A program made the translations under genes and the position numbers. A stretch of 64,000 nucleotides of DNA from Roseovarius sp. (GTDB lineage: Bacteria > Pseudomonadota > Alphaproteobacteria > Rhodobacterales > Rhodobacteraceae), in assembly GCF_030373445.1 (NCBI RefSeq), contig NZ_JAUCYU010000015.1, forward strand, positions 1 through 64,000, given 5' to 3'. Shown piece after piece: positions 1-7,158 of the stretch; the first letter of the stretch is position 1; each line of letters opens with the position of its first letter. The notes beneath the pieces were generated by a model. That model worked only from the letters and a program-made list of their open reading frames with translations, was not told where the DNA came from and made no database searches.

Positions 1-1080
1 AGGCTCGGGCCTTACCGAAGGTCGGCGCTCTTACACCATTCGATGGGACACTATCGTTTCGAGGTTCGCCAGGTCGCGGCGGCTCTCGACCATGGCCACC
101 AGATCGACGGTGAGACGGCCGAGATTGTGCAGGAGCTTCGGAGCCAAGGCACCTATCAGGGCATTCCGGTGCCATGGCAGGCGCTCGAACAGCGAGCCGG
201 CGAAACGATCGCATCGGGCACACCCGATCCCGTACAAACCCGTCCGATCATTGACCGGCTCTTTCCGCAATCGGTCGCTGGCCGCATGGGGGGCGCGATG
301 ATCAATGTGGGCCAGGGCGAGGTTGAATATCCCGTCACCACATCCAGCGTTTCGGCAGGCTGGCAGACTTCGGAAACGGGTGACGTAGCGGGGCCGACCG
401 CCTACGCCACGACCGACCGCCCGCTTGCCCCGGATCACACGCTGGGCATCACGATGAAGATCACCCGGAAGTCTCTTAAACAATCGGGTGCGGCTCTTGA
501 ACAGGCTGTACGGCGCGACATGAATGGCGCCATTGCTCAAGAGCTTGATCGCGTGGTGTTTCTCGGTAGCGGTGCGAGCGGTGAGCCTGATGGGGTTGTT
601 GCCGGAGCTTCTGGTTACTCCATCACCGAAACCGCTGTTGACGCAGCGGCGTCCTGGTCGGCCTTCCGCTCGGCGGTGGTCCGTTTCATGACGGCATCGG
701 CGGCAGGTTCGCCCAATGCTGTGCGGATGCTGATCCGCCCGGAAATCTGGGACGCAATGGACGGCACCGTATTTGACAGCGGCTCGGGCATCACCGAATG
801 GGACCGTCTGGTGAAACATATCCCGGCTCAGAACGTCTCGATGACCCCGAATGCGCTTGCCGCACCTAGCGGCTCGCCAACGGCATCCAAGGCGCTGCTC
901 ACGACCACGACTGGCGGCGTTCCCCCGTTCTGGGTGGCGACTTGGGGCGCGGTAGATATGATCCGCGACCCCTACACCGATGCAGCATCGGGCGGGCTTC
1001 GGATTACCGGGCTCGCGACCATGGACGTGACTGTGAGCCGCCCGGCGCAGCTCGAAGTGCTGACTGGGGTGCAAGACTGA
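1..1080 (+). CDS. HK97-family phage major capsid protein (5' end cut by window edge)
   Basis: This is the shell protein of an HK97-fold phage head. The frame from base 43 gives 345 residues with the features of this family: a conserved PDPVQTRPIIDRLFP segment, an EYPV/TTSSVSAGW loop and a C-terminal domain ending in VSRPAQLEVLTGV. Family members are usually about 400 residues with an N-terminal delta domain removed by the protease; that part is missing. The frame is open back to base 1, so the gene is probably truncated by the window, and ATG 43 is not a secure start. Upstream of about base 60, frame 2 reads a more protein-like string (GRRSYTIRWDTIVS), so a frameshift near there is possible. 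It overlaps the protease gene at a TGATG. Confidence 0.85.
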   Translation, partial: RLGPYRRSALLHHSMGHYRFEVRQVAAALDHGHQIDGETAEIVQELRSQGTYQGIPVPWQALEQRAGETIASGTPDPVQTRPIIDRLFPQSVAGRMGGAMINVGQGEVEYPVTTSSVSAGWQTSETGDVAGPTAYATTDRPLAPDHTLGITMKITRKSLKQSGAALEQAVRRDMNGAIAQELDRVVFLGSGASGEPDGVVAGASGYSITETAVDAAASWSAFRSAVVRFMTASAAGSPNAVRMLIRPEIWDAMDGTVFDSGSGITEWDRLVKHIPAQNVSMTPNALAAPSGSPTASKALLTTTTGGVPPFWVATWGAVDMIRDPYTDAASGGLRITGLATMDVTVSRPAQLEVLTGVQD

Positions 1081-1691
1081 TGCTGTTCGGCGGCCATAGC
1101 GGCGGGCTGGAACTCCGCAAGCGGGCATCCGGCGCTTTGGCGCTGCGTGGCCGCTTTCCCTACAATAAGCGTGCGGTCCTCAGTGATGGGGGCCGCACCG
1201 GCAGGCCGCGCAAAGAGGTCATTGCACCCCGCGCATTTGCTTACCGCGTCAATATTCCGACCGAGGACATTCATTTCCTAATTGGGCATAGCTATGACCG
1301 GCCCCTTGCGAGTCGGGGTGCGGGCACTTTGCTGCTGAATGACAGCGATGAAGCTCTGACTTTCGAAGCGGAAATCTCGGAAGAAATGCAGGACGTAACC
1401 TATGTTCGCGACTTTCTCGCGGGCTTCACGGCTGGTCTGATTATGGGGCTTTCCCCTGGTTTCCGCATTCCTCCGGCGCGCACGGTGCCCGACGCCGAGA
1501 CAGTCGAAGAAGAAGATCCCGAGGAAGGCGAGGCGATTATCCGCACTGTCAATCAGGCGCTTCTCTATGAGATCAGCGCGGTTACGCGTCCCGCCTATGA
1601 CGAGGCTCAGATTGAAGCCCGCACTTGGGCCGCGTCTGAAGCTGCCGGACATCGGCCGCTGGTCAATCACTTGAACAGATGGAGGTTGTGA
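1080..1691 (+). CDS. HK97-family prohead protease
   Basis: Serine protease that cleaves the capsid delta domain during head maturation. The 203-residue product has the family pattern: an N-terminal strand region (ELRKRASGALALRGRFPY), a conserved His in IGHSYDRPL, a Ser in GLSPGF, and the end signature EISAVTRPAYDEAQIEAR. The start ATG at 1080 overlaps the capsid stop (TGATG), which implies translational coupling. In most HK97-type phages the protease gene comes before the capsid gene, so the order here is reversed. Length is normal for the family. Confidence 0.85.
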   Translation: MLFGGHSGGLELRKRASGALALRGRFPYNKRAVLSDGGRTGRPRKEVIAPRAFAYRVNIPTEDIHFLIGHSYDRPLASRGAGTLLLNDSDEALTFEAEISEEMQDVTYVRDFLAGFTAGLIMGLSPGFRIPPARTVPDAETVEEEDPEEGEAIIRTVNQALLYEISAVTRPAYDEAQIEARTWAASEAAGHRPLVNHLNRWRL

Positions 1692-2227
1692 TGGTTGAAG
1701 TTCTCGACAGAACAGAGGCCACACCGGCAAGTTATCCAGCGCCACCTTCGGGGTTATCTGACGCTGCCATGACGCTCAACAGCGATATGATCTGGCAACG
1801 GATCGAGGGATACATCGCCTACCGATGGACAGAGCGTGAAGTGAAATGGGTCGTGGAAGGACCGGGCAACTGGGAGCCTTCATTGGGGCCGGCCACGATC
1901 ACAGCCGTGGAAGTATGGCAGGACTTTGCGTGGAGTAGCACCTCGCTCAATGCCAGCCCGCTCGGCGGTTATGAACTTACGGGACCAGGACCATATCGCT
2001 TCACAGCGAACGTAGGCGGCGCGGACGTGCCTGAAGATGTTAACCAGGCATTCAGGCGCTTGGCCGAGTACATGGCCGACTCATCGGGTGAATACGCTGG
2101 ATCCACCACAGAAAACTATTCGGTCGGTCCGGTCGCAATGCAATTCCAACGTCCAGTAAACTGGCTTGCTCGTGCGCTGCAACATAGCGGCGCGGCTGAC
2201 CTGCTGCGCAAATATAGGAGAGTTTGA
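1691..2227 (+). CDS. Putative phage head-tail connector protein
   Basis: A 178-residue protein lying between protease and portal. ATG 1691 overlaps the protease stop (TGATG) and has GGAGG six bases upstream. The central part is beta-rich. The C-terminal segment is alpha-helical and ends PVNWLARALQHSGAADLLRKYRR, which resembles the tail of gp6-like head-tail adaptors, where a SGA...LL.. RR ending is common. No catalytic motif is present. The position in the head operon supports a structural role at the portal or neck. The assignment rests mainly on context and that ending. Confidence 0.5.
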   Translation: MVEVLDRTEATPASYPAPPSGLSDAAMTLNSDMIWQRIEGYIAYRWTEREVKWVVEGPGNWEPSLGPATITAVEVWQDFAWSSTSLNASPLGGYELTGPGPYRFTANVGGADVPEDVNQAFRRLAEYMADSSGEYAGSTTENYSVGPVAMQFQRPVNWLARALQHSGAADLLRKYRRV

Positions 2228-2228
2228 A

Positions 2229-3293
2229 ATGTGGCCCTTTTCTAAACGAGTTGAACCGGAGACGGAAAAGCGTTCCGCTATGTCTGGCTTTACCGCCGAA
2301 CTCATGGCAGCACGGGAATCCTACGTTAGTGGTAGGCGTGGTATTGCAGAACTCACGGGCACGGTGCAGGCGTGCGTGTCCCTCTGGGAGGGTGGTTTCG
2401 CGCTCGCAGATGTAGATGGCGCGCCATTATTGAGTCGCCAGCACATGGCGATGGCGGGCCGTGCCCTGGCTCTTCGGGGCGAGGCCGTATTCCTCATCCG
2501 TGATACGGGTCAGGTCGTGCCGTGCGCCGATTGGGATTTGCGCACTCGGGACGGAGTGCCGCGCGCGTATCGTGTCAGCATGTCCGAAATTGGTGGCGGT
2601 AACACCGAGACAGCGTTGGCGGCAGAAGTGTTGCACTTCCGAACCGGTGTTGATGGCGTGGCACCGTGGGCCGGTTCTGCGCCGCTGAGACGTGCGCAAC
2701 TCACGGCAGGATGGCTGCAGGCTATCGAAACGGCGCTTAGCGAAGTCTACGAGAATGCTCCGCTCGGCTCGCAGATTGTGCCGTTCCCTGAATCGACCGA
2801 GACCGACATGGATAAATTGGGCAGTCAGTTTCGCGGCAAGCGGGGTAGAGTGTTGATCCGAGAGAGCGTTAACGTGGTTTCGGCCGGTGGCCCTGCGCCC
2901 CAACAGGATTGGCGGGCTTCGGATGTGTCTCCGGATTTAAGCAAGGCCATGACGCGCGAGTCTTTGGACGCGGCACGCAACTCAATTCTGAATGTCTTTG
3001 GCGTGCTGCCTGGTTTGGTGTCTTCAACGGCAACCGGCCCGATGGTGCGCGAGGCTCAGAGGCATTTGGCGCAGCTCGTTTTGCAGCCGATCGCGATGCT
3101 AATGGCCGAGGAAGCGACGGAGAAGTTTGGTGCCCCGATTAAGATCGACTTGGTGCGGCCGGCTCAGGCGTTCGATGCAGGGGGGCGGGCGCGCGCGTTC
3201 GCGGGCATGGTGCAGGCAATGGCGCAGGCCAAGGAAGCGGGCCTCGATCCTCAGCAAGTCGAAAACAGTCTGAAATTCATAGACTGGGAATAG
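2229..3293 (+). CDS. Phage portal protein
   Basis: Forms the ring at the head vertex through which DNA is packaged. The 354-residue product contains the portal-type stretch SRQHMAMAGRALALRGEAVFLI, a WDLRTRDGVPRAYRVS strand region, the EVLHFRTG segment, and a C-terminal helical region with FGVLPGLV and QRHLAQLVLQPIAMLMAEEATEKF. ATG 2229 starts one base after the previous stop. Portals of this type are usually 350-420 residues, so it looks complete. It is the last gene of the head operon; the next genes run on the opposite strand. Confidence 0.8.
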   Translation: MWPFSKRVEPETEKRSAMSGFTAELMAARESYVSGRRGIAELTGTVQACVSLWEGGFALADVDGAPLLSRQHMAMAGRALALRGEAVFLIRDTGQVVPCADWDLRTRDGVPRAYRVSMSEIGGGNTETALAAEVLHFRTGVDGVAPWAGSAPLRRAQLTAGWLQAIETALSEVYENAPLGSQIVPFPESTETDMDKLGSQFRGKRGRVLIRESVNVVSAGGPAPQQDWRASDVSPDLSKAMTRESLDAARNSILNVFGVLPGLVSSTATGPMVREAQRHLAQLVLQPIAMLMAEEATEKFGAPIKIDLVRPAQAFDAGGRARAFAGMVQAMAQAKEAGLDPQQVENSLKFIDWE

Positions 3294-3413
3294 GGTTGGT
3301 CGCCCGCGGGATACTCTACCTCATTCTGTCCCGCAAAAGACCCGGATCAGTCGGAAAGTGCCGAAAAACCCCGACACGGTGCAGCGGTTCTTCCCACCGC
3401 GTGGCGCCAAAAT

Positions 3414-3439
3414 GGGCCGGGGCGGGAAGCCTCGGCCCT
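3414..3439 (+). terminator. Hairpin at the end of the head operon
   Basis: A 10-bp stem with one G.U pair (GGGCCGGGGC with GCCTCGGCCC) and a 5-base loop lies between the portal and the convergent small gene, overlapping that gene's stop codon. There is no clear T-run on either side, so a terminator role is only suggested by position. Confidence 0.3.
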
Positions 3440-3635
3440 ACTTGTTAGCTTCGCTGCCCTTCGCAGTAATGACGAAACTTCGCGAGTCATCACAACAATC
3501 GCAGTTCTCGATCAGGCCCTTTTCCTGAAGTGCAAACCATACGCTATCGCTAATACCGCGTACCTTTCCGATACTTTCGCAACCACCTGAAAAGCAACCC
3601 AACACCTTGCGTTCCTTATCCGTAAGCCCGTCCAT
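3438..3635 (-). CDS. Small putative DNA-binding protein (winged-helix-like)
   Basis: A 65-residue protein from MDGLTDKERKVLGC; the longer frame was shortened because AAAGGAG sits seven bases before this ATG. The body (LTDKERKVLGCF, then ISDSVWFALQEKGLIE, then RSFVITAKGSEA) has the rhythm of a compact winged helix that ends in a hairpin. Two Cys pairs (GCFSGGC and NCDCC) could bind metal. It is leftward, downstream of the repressor and membrane-protein genes, so it probably belongs to the lysogenic transcript. Function unknown. Confidence 0.55.
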   Translation of the reverse strand: MDGLTDKERKVLGCFSGGCESIGKVRGISDSVWFALQEKGLIENCDCCDDSRSFVITAKGSEANK

Positions 3636-3717
3636 CGATCTCCTTTCAGCGCCTAACGTTGCCCATATACCCCCGCGATTGACCGTGACTATTCGGTGCT
3701 CGATCTTTCGCGTGTTG

Positions 3718-3966
3718 CTATAGTATGTCCGTGCAACTGCCTTCACGCTGAAGCTTTTTTGCACGTGTTAATTGCTCAATAGCTTTTTCATCCCTGTTCA
3801 TCTCAAGGTATTCTCGAGCTAATCCTATTGCACTCCTGTAAATTATGCATGTGGTGCTCTGATCGCGTTCTAGCTGGCGCTGTTCCTGCCATTGAGGAAT
3901 AAAAATGATTGCTCCTGCGCCGAAGGCAACTGCTCCAACAATAATTCCAAGCTGCGAATTTTTCAT
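3718..3966 (-). CDS. Small single-pass membrane protein
   Basis: An 82-residue protein with a hydrophobic segment at about residues 6-24 (LGIIVGAVAFGAGAIIFI) followed by a charged helical part with a TPR-like feel (AREYLEMNRDEKAIEQLTRAKKL). GAGGG lies upstream of the ATG. The coding sequence is much more AT-rich than the host genes, which fits recent transfer. It sits between the repressor and the 65-aa protein on the same strand. Immunity or superinfection-exclusion functions are often found at this position in lysogenic operons, but nothing in the sequence proves one. Confidence 0.55.
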   Translation of the reverse strand: MKNSQLGIIVGAVAFGAGAIIFIPQWQEQRQLERDQSTTCIIYRSAIGLAREYLEMNRDEKAIEQLTRAKKLQREGSCTDIL

Positions 3967-4077
3967 GCTTTGGCCCTCAATAAATGCCGACCTCTGAAGA
4001 TTAGCACTGTAAATTCACAGTCGCGACTTTTCACTTCCGGGCAGGCGCCGTCCAATTCCGTTCTTTGGAAGTGCGAA

Positions 4078-4305
4078 CTACCCTTTTCGAAGCCTCACGC
4101 CTGGCCCGCCGCCATTTTTCTCGATGAACTCTACCCCGGCGGCTTCGAGGGCGGAGCGGATTGCAGCGATCGTTTTCTGTCGCGGGACACGCGACCCTTT
4201 TTCGTAGTCAATCAACGTCGCGCGCGCGATACTGGCAGCCTTCGCCACCTCCGATTGTTCTAGGTTCAAGATGGCGCGGGCCGCGCGGCATTGTTCTGGT
4301 GACAT
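4078..4305 (-). CDS. XRE-family HTH transcriptional regulator (putative element repressor)
   Basis: A 75-residue protein made almost entirely of one Cro/CI-type helix-turn-helix: EQCRAARAILNLEQSEVAKAASIARATLIDYEKGSRVPRQKTIAAI, then a short tail. It lies divergent from the rightward small genes. The gap between them (4306-4379) holds two palindromes that are good operator candidates. It has no C-terminal peptidase or oligomerisation domain, so induction by RecA-type self-cleavage is not expected. This is the typical layout of a lysis-lysogeny or satellite switch. Confidence 0.85.
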   Translation of the reverse strand: MSPEQCRAARAILNLEQSEVAKAASIARATLIDYEKGSRVPRQKTIAAIRSALEAAGVEFIEKNGGGPGVRLRKG

Positions 4306-4314
4306 ATTAAGTCC

Positions 4315-4341
4315 GACTTGAAGTCAGATTTAGAATCTGAC
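4315..4341. promoter_or_regulatory. Overlapping palindromic operators between repressor and rightward genes
   Basis: Two inverted repeats share one half. GACTT-G-AAGTC lies at 4315-4325, and GTCAGATT-TAG-AATCTGAC (8-bp perfect arms, 3-base spacer) lies at 4323-4341. They sit 10 bases upstream of the repressor start and about 40 bases upstream of the first rightward gene. That is where an XRE repressor would control both directions. Confidence 0.6.
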
Positions 4342-4379
4342 ATGGTGACTGATATTAACCCAATCCGGAGACTGAAACA

Positions 4380-4607
4380 ATGATCAAGACAATTTCCGAC
4401 CTGCAACTTGAGGCGGTTTACCTGGCCGGGCTGATCGGCGGTGCTGAGGTGCTGACCGAACAAGCTTCGGACGGGGCCGAGGAAGACCCCCTGACGAAGA
4501 TGGCCAACAACTCTCTGCCAGCAATCTTTGAAGACCTGCGGCGGCGAGCCGATGCGATTGCCGATGATCTGGAGAAGCTTGAGAAACAGGAGAGACAAAA
4601 TGCGTGA
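4380..4607 (+). CDS. Small element protein, first gene of the rightward operon
   Basis: A 75-residue acidic helical protein. The C-terminal half (IFEDLRRRADAIADDLEKLEKQER) looks like an amphipathic or coiled-coil helix. GGAG lies nine bases before the ATG. The stop overlaps the next start by eight bases, so the three small genes from here to 5087 form one tightly packed operon. No known domain recognised; early phage or satellite genes of this kind are usually uncharacterised. Confidence 0.55.
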   Translation: MIKTISDLQLEAVYLAGLIGGAEVLTEQASDGAEEDPLTKMANNSLPAIFEDLRRRADAIADDLEKLEKQERQNA

Positions 4608-4824
4608 AGAACTCAGTGACATGACCCCGCAGGAAAAGATCATCGCCGCTATGAGCATCATACAGCACAGCATCCTCGCTGAGGATTCGAGGTGCAATCC
4701 GGGCAAGATGTTCACGCAGCGGCACTTTCCGACTGCCGGCTTGGAGCTTGCCGAAAAGCTTCTGGCCGATGTTCTTCCACTTATGGACGAATTGGAGACA
4801 CCGGCAACTGGAGGTGCAGCGTGA
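4600..4824 (+). CDS. Small element protein, second gene of the rightward operon
   Basis: A 74-residue protein starting MREELSDMTPQEKIIAAMS. The start at 4600 was chosen over the longer frame because AGGAGA is placed seven bases upstream and it overlaps the previous stop by eight bases. Predicted mostly helical. No recognised domain. It is followed by a gene that starts at GTG within the stop of this one. Confidence 0.55.
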   Translation: MREELSDMTPQEKIIAAMSIIQHSILAEDSRCNPGKMFTQRHFPTAGLELAEKLLADVLPLMDELETPATGGAA

Positions 4825-5087
4825 CAAGCCCATATTCAGAAGCGTTCAACGGCACCAACCAAGTGCTGGGCCTGACAAGCAACTTGCTCGACGCGCTCTA
4901 TGACTTGGCGATGGATAGCAACACGCTCGGAACGTCTGAGCCGGAGGCAATGCAGCTAATGGCCGTGTTGGAGGTTGCCCGCGAGAAGGCACACAAGGCG
5001 GCGGAGTTGCATGAGGCCGAATGGGAGGTGGTGCGTGAAATGACGCCACCGGCGCAGGACACACACCAGAAGGCAGACGGAAATTAA
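4821..5087 (+). CDS. Small element protein, third gene of the rightward operon (GTG start)
   Basis: An 88-residue helical protein, starting at GTG 4821, which overlaps the previous stop as GTGA; GAGGTG lies just upstream. It is rich in Leu, Ala and Glu (LTSNLLDALYDLAM, EVAREKAHKAAELHEAEWEVV) and has no recognised domain. A strong hairpin right after the stop ends the operon. Confidence 0.5.
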   Translation: MTSPYSEAFNGTNQVLGLTSNLLDALYDLAMDSNTLGTSEPEAMQLMAVLEVAREKAHKAAELHEAEWEVVREMTPPAQDTHQKADGN

Positions 5088-5099
5088 GAGCAAGTTGAT

Positions 5100-5120
5100 T
5101 GCCGGGGCTTTGCCCCGGCA
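5100..5120 (+). terminator. Hairpin terminator after the small-gene operon
   Basis: A 9-bp perfect stem, TGCCGGGGC with GCCCCGGCA, and a TTT loop lie 12 bases after the stop at 5087. It is followed by a T-rich but interrupted tract (ttcgttatt). Confidence 0.65.
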
Positions 5121-5127
5121 TTCGTTA

Positions 5128-5156
5128 TTGACCATAAGGCTCTTTGCATCTATATT
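5128..5156 (+). promoter_or_regulatory. Sigma70-type promoter before the HTH-protein/integrase operon
   Basis: TTGACC at 5128-5133 and TATATT at 5151-5156 are spaced by 17 bases, close to the housekeeping consensus. Just downstream at 5160-5170 is the small palindrome TTTCA-A-TGAAA, and TAGAT (5156-5160) is matched by ATCTA (5183-5187). These are possible regulator sites. Confidence 0.55.
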
Positions 5157-5187
5157 AGATTTCAATGAAACTTAATGTGGTGATCTA

Positions 5188-5748
5188 ATGAAGCGTGAGG
5201 CGCTGAAATACCTAAGCGAAAATTGGCATGTTGGCCTCGTCGGTTCTGCAGAAGCGGCAACACTTTTGCGGATGAGGCCGAATACCCTGCGAACGCGAAT
5301 CGCGCGCAATCAAGCATTGGCGATTAGGGACGGAGATGACCGCCAGCGGGCGGCCGTATCTTTCACGGGTTATCAACTCGTATACAATCTCATCCAAGAC
5401 CGCCTCCTTGAAAACCATTTCCCGCTTGAGCCAAGGGTGGGTGAGGGTTTCCCCGAAGCGTACGCCGGCTGGGTCCACAGCAGTATCCTGAATGAGCCTT
5501 ACCAATTGGGCGCAATCATCAGGTTTGACAGACAGAACGGGAATGGTGTGAGCCATCTTTTTGAAGATGGGAACGTCGAAGCGTGGACAGGCGATGCCGC
5601 GTTGATCCTACCTATAGGAACAATGGTCCTGCGAATGGCTATAAATCTCTATGTTAAAAGCGGTAAGCCGGAGGTTGTCGAGGCTCTGGCAAAGGCGCGG
5701 GACTTTTTGTCCGACACAGAGATATCCGTTTCCCATCCTGACGAGTAA
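5188..5748 (+). CDS. Putative HTH regulatory protein of the element
   Basis: A 186-residue protein. Residues about 17-46 (VGSAEAATLLRMRPNTLRTRIARNQALAI) read as a helix-turn-helix of the MerR/excisionase/AlpA kind. The rest has no motif I recognise (a strand-rich middle, a C-terminal helix VEALAKARDFLSD). It is the first gene after a good promoter and lies upstream of the integrase. In many integrative elements the regulator or excisionase sits at this position. It is longer than classic AlpA (about 70 residues), so this is a functional guess only. Confidence 0.5.
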   Translation: MKREALKYLSENWHVGLVGSAEAATLLRMRPNTLRTRIARNQALAIRDGDDRQRAAVSFTGYQLVYNLIQDRLLENHFPLEPRVGEGFPEAYAGWVHSSILNEPYQLGAIIRFDRQNGNGVSHLFEDGNVEAWTGDAALILPIGTMVLRMAINLYVKSGKPEVVEALAKARDFLSDTEISVSHPDE

Positions 5749-5751
5749 AGT

Positions 5752-5925
5752 ATGCCCGCACGCCGAACCACCATCACCCAAGCCGAGCTTACCCGATACC
5801 TGAAAGCGTATCGGGATGCAGGCATTCCGGTGGCGCGGACGGAAATCAGCCGTGACGGCAAGGTGGTGATCTTCACGACCGACAACGCGGCCAGCGACGA
5901 TGCGAACCCATGGGATGCCGGATGA
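5752..5925 (+). CDS. 57-residue ORF coupled to the integrase
   Basis: A short gene, MPARRTTITQAELTRYLKAYRDAG..., three bases after the HTH gene's stop. Its stop overlaps the integrase start as ATGA. The N-terminal ITQAELTRYLKA helix and a following strand pair (VARTEISRDGKVVIFTT) make a compact alpha-beta protein. Short ORFs of similar character precede many alphaproteobacterial phage integrases. It may assist the recombinase or aid coupling; function unknown. Confidence 0.6.
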   Translation: MPARRTTITQAELTRYLKAYRDAGIPVARTEISRDGKVVIFTTDNAASDDANPWDAG

Positions 5926-7025
5926 AGCATCGGAAGCAATATCCGGGCGCATCGCCCTACACGGACCGCCACGGACGGCGGCGCTGGCGCTTTCGTAAAG
6001 GTGGGTTCTCCGCCGAACTTGGCTCCGACTACGGCTCAGACGACTTCCAGCGCCGGTATGAAGCCGCAGTGGAAGGGCACCGGACACGCGGCCTTGTAGG
6101 CGTGGAACGCACGCGGCCGGGCTCTGTCTCGGCGCTTGTCGCGTCCTACTATCGCTCGCCCGATTTCCTCGGACTATCCGACAGCACGAAGCGCACCTAT
6201 CGCGGCGTGATTGAGCGTTTCCGGCAAAAGCACGGCGACAAGCCGGTTAAGCTGATGCAGCGTCGGCACGTACAGAAGATCCTCGCTGAGAAGTCCGAGA
6301 CACCGGCCGCCGCGAACAACCTTCGAAAGCGGCTTATTACGTTGCTGGATCATGCCGTTTCGCTCGATTGGCGCCCGGACAATCCGGTCCGTGCAACGAA
6401 ACCCTACCGGCTCGACAGCGGCGGGCATCACACGTGGGACGAGGGCGAGATTGCCCGCTTCTTCGAAGTGCATCAGCCTGGCACGCTCGCACACAGGGCG
6501 GTAACGCTCATGCTTTATACGGGCGCGGCGCGTGTCGATGCCGTGGCACTCGGATGGCAGAACGTGAAGGGCGAGCGGCTCGAATATCGGCGCAGCAAGA
6601 CGGGCTCGGCCGTTTCCATGCCGATACACCCGGACCTCGCCGAGGTGATGGCAGACTGCCCGCGCGATGCTCTGACCTTCCTGCAGACCAATCGGGGCGC
6701 GTCCCGCTCGCCGAACGGACTGGGCAATATGATGCGCGAATGGTGCGATGAGGCCGGCTTGCCGCTGTGCAGCGCTCATGGTCTGCGTAAAGCCTGCGCC
6801 CGGCGTCTGGCAGAGGCTGGAGCCACCGCCCACGAAATCGGCGCTGTGACCGGGCACAAGACCCTGGCCGAGGTTCAAAGATACACCGCGGAGGCGCAGC
6901 GCGGAGGCATGGCCGACTCTGCATTTGGCAAGCTCATCGCAAGGCCGAATGGTGAACAAAACGTGGTGAACCTGCGGAATAGGTTCGCCAAAGATGCGCA
7001 TAAAGCACTGAAAAAAGGAGACTAA
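5922..7025 (+). CDS. Tyrosine recombinase (phage integrase)
   Basis: Site-specific recombinase that inserts and excises the element at tRNA-Arg. The 367-residue protein has an N-terminal arm/core-binding part and a C-terminal catalytic domain. Visible catalytic residues are Arg in LYTGAARVDAV, the HGLRK box (His and Arg), His in VTGHKTLAEV and the nucleophile Tyr in VQRYTAEAQR. The start ATG 5922 overlaps the upstream 57-aa ORF. The gene ends 10 bases from the 3' end of the tRNA, so it lies just inside the right attachment site. Length and motifs look intact, so the element may still be able to move. Confidence 0.93.
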   Translation: MKHRKQYPGASPYTDRHGRRRWRFRKGGFSAELGSDYGSDDFQRRYEAAVEGHRTRGLVGVERTRPGSVSALVASYYRSPDFLGLSDSTKRTYRGVIERFRQKHGDKPVKLMQRRHVQKILAEKSETPAAANNLRKRLITLLDHAVSLDWRPDNPVRATKPYRLDSGGHHTWDEGEIARFFEVHQPGTLAHRAVTLMLYTGAARVDAVALGWQNVKGERLEYRRSKTGSAVSMPIHPDLAEVMADCPRDALTFLQTNRGASRSPNGLGNMMREWCDEAGLPLCSAHGLRKACARRLAEAGATAHEIGAVTGHKTLAEVQRYTAEAQRGGMADSAFGKLIARPNGEQNVVNLRNRFAKDAHKALKKGD

Positions 7026-7035
7026 TCGGTATGGT

Positions 7036-7090
7036 TGGCGATCCCGCGAGGACTCGAACCCCGAACCTGCTGATTAGAAGTCAGCTGCTC
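7036..7090. other. Probable right attachment site of the element (3' part of tRNA-Arg)
   Basis: The integrase ends at 7025 and the tRNA 3' end is at 7036, so the recombination core most likely lies in the 3' half of the tRNA. A partial copy of this sequence should exist at the unseen left end of the element. The exact core cannot be set without that copy. Confidence 0.5.
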
Positions 7091-7112
7091 TATCCAGTTG
7101 AGCTACGGGACC
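7036..7112 (-). tRNA. tRNA-Arg(UCU)
   Basis: Read on the minus strand, the 77 bases fold as a full cloverleaf. The acceptor is GGTCCCG with CGGGATC, the D arm GCTC...GAGC, the anticodon stem GCTGA with TCAGC around loop CTTCTAA (anticodon TCT), followed by a normal T arm, discriminator G and encoded CCA. It reads AGA codons. Its 3' end faces the integrase and is the likely attachment site of the element at 1-7035. Confidence 0.95.
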
Positions 7113-7158
7113 GCTGGGGTCTCGTTTAGCCGCCCCTCGGGGCAAGATCAAAGGCTAA

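Larger units (their letters stand above)
1..7035. mobile_element. Integrated phage-derived element (prophage or capsid-forming satellite), right part only
   Basis: The stretch from the window edge to the 3' end of tRNA-Arg holds phage head genes, an XRE repressor with palindromic operators, short overlapping ORFs and a tyrosine integrase. The integrase ends 10 bases from the tRNA, the usual geometry for integration into a tRNA 3' end. Order left to right: capsid, protease, connector, portal (all +); small protein, membrane protein, repressor (all -); three small ORFs, HTH protein, 57-aa ORF, integrase (all +). Parts around 3700-3970 are clearly more AT-rich than the flanking chromosome. No tail, lysis, terminase or replication gene is visible, but the left end lies outside the window, so the element type cannot be fixed. 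Confidence 0.85.

Noticed and set aside
1-3293. Gene transfer agent head cluster
   Set aside because: Rhodobacterales GTAs have portal-protease-capsid order and a long tail gene run, and are not next to an integrase or a tRNA; the order here is different.
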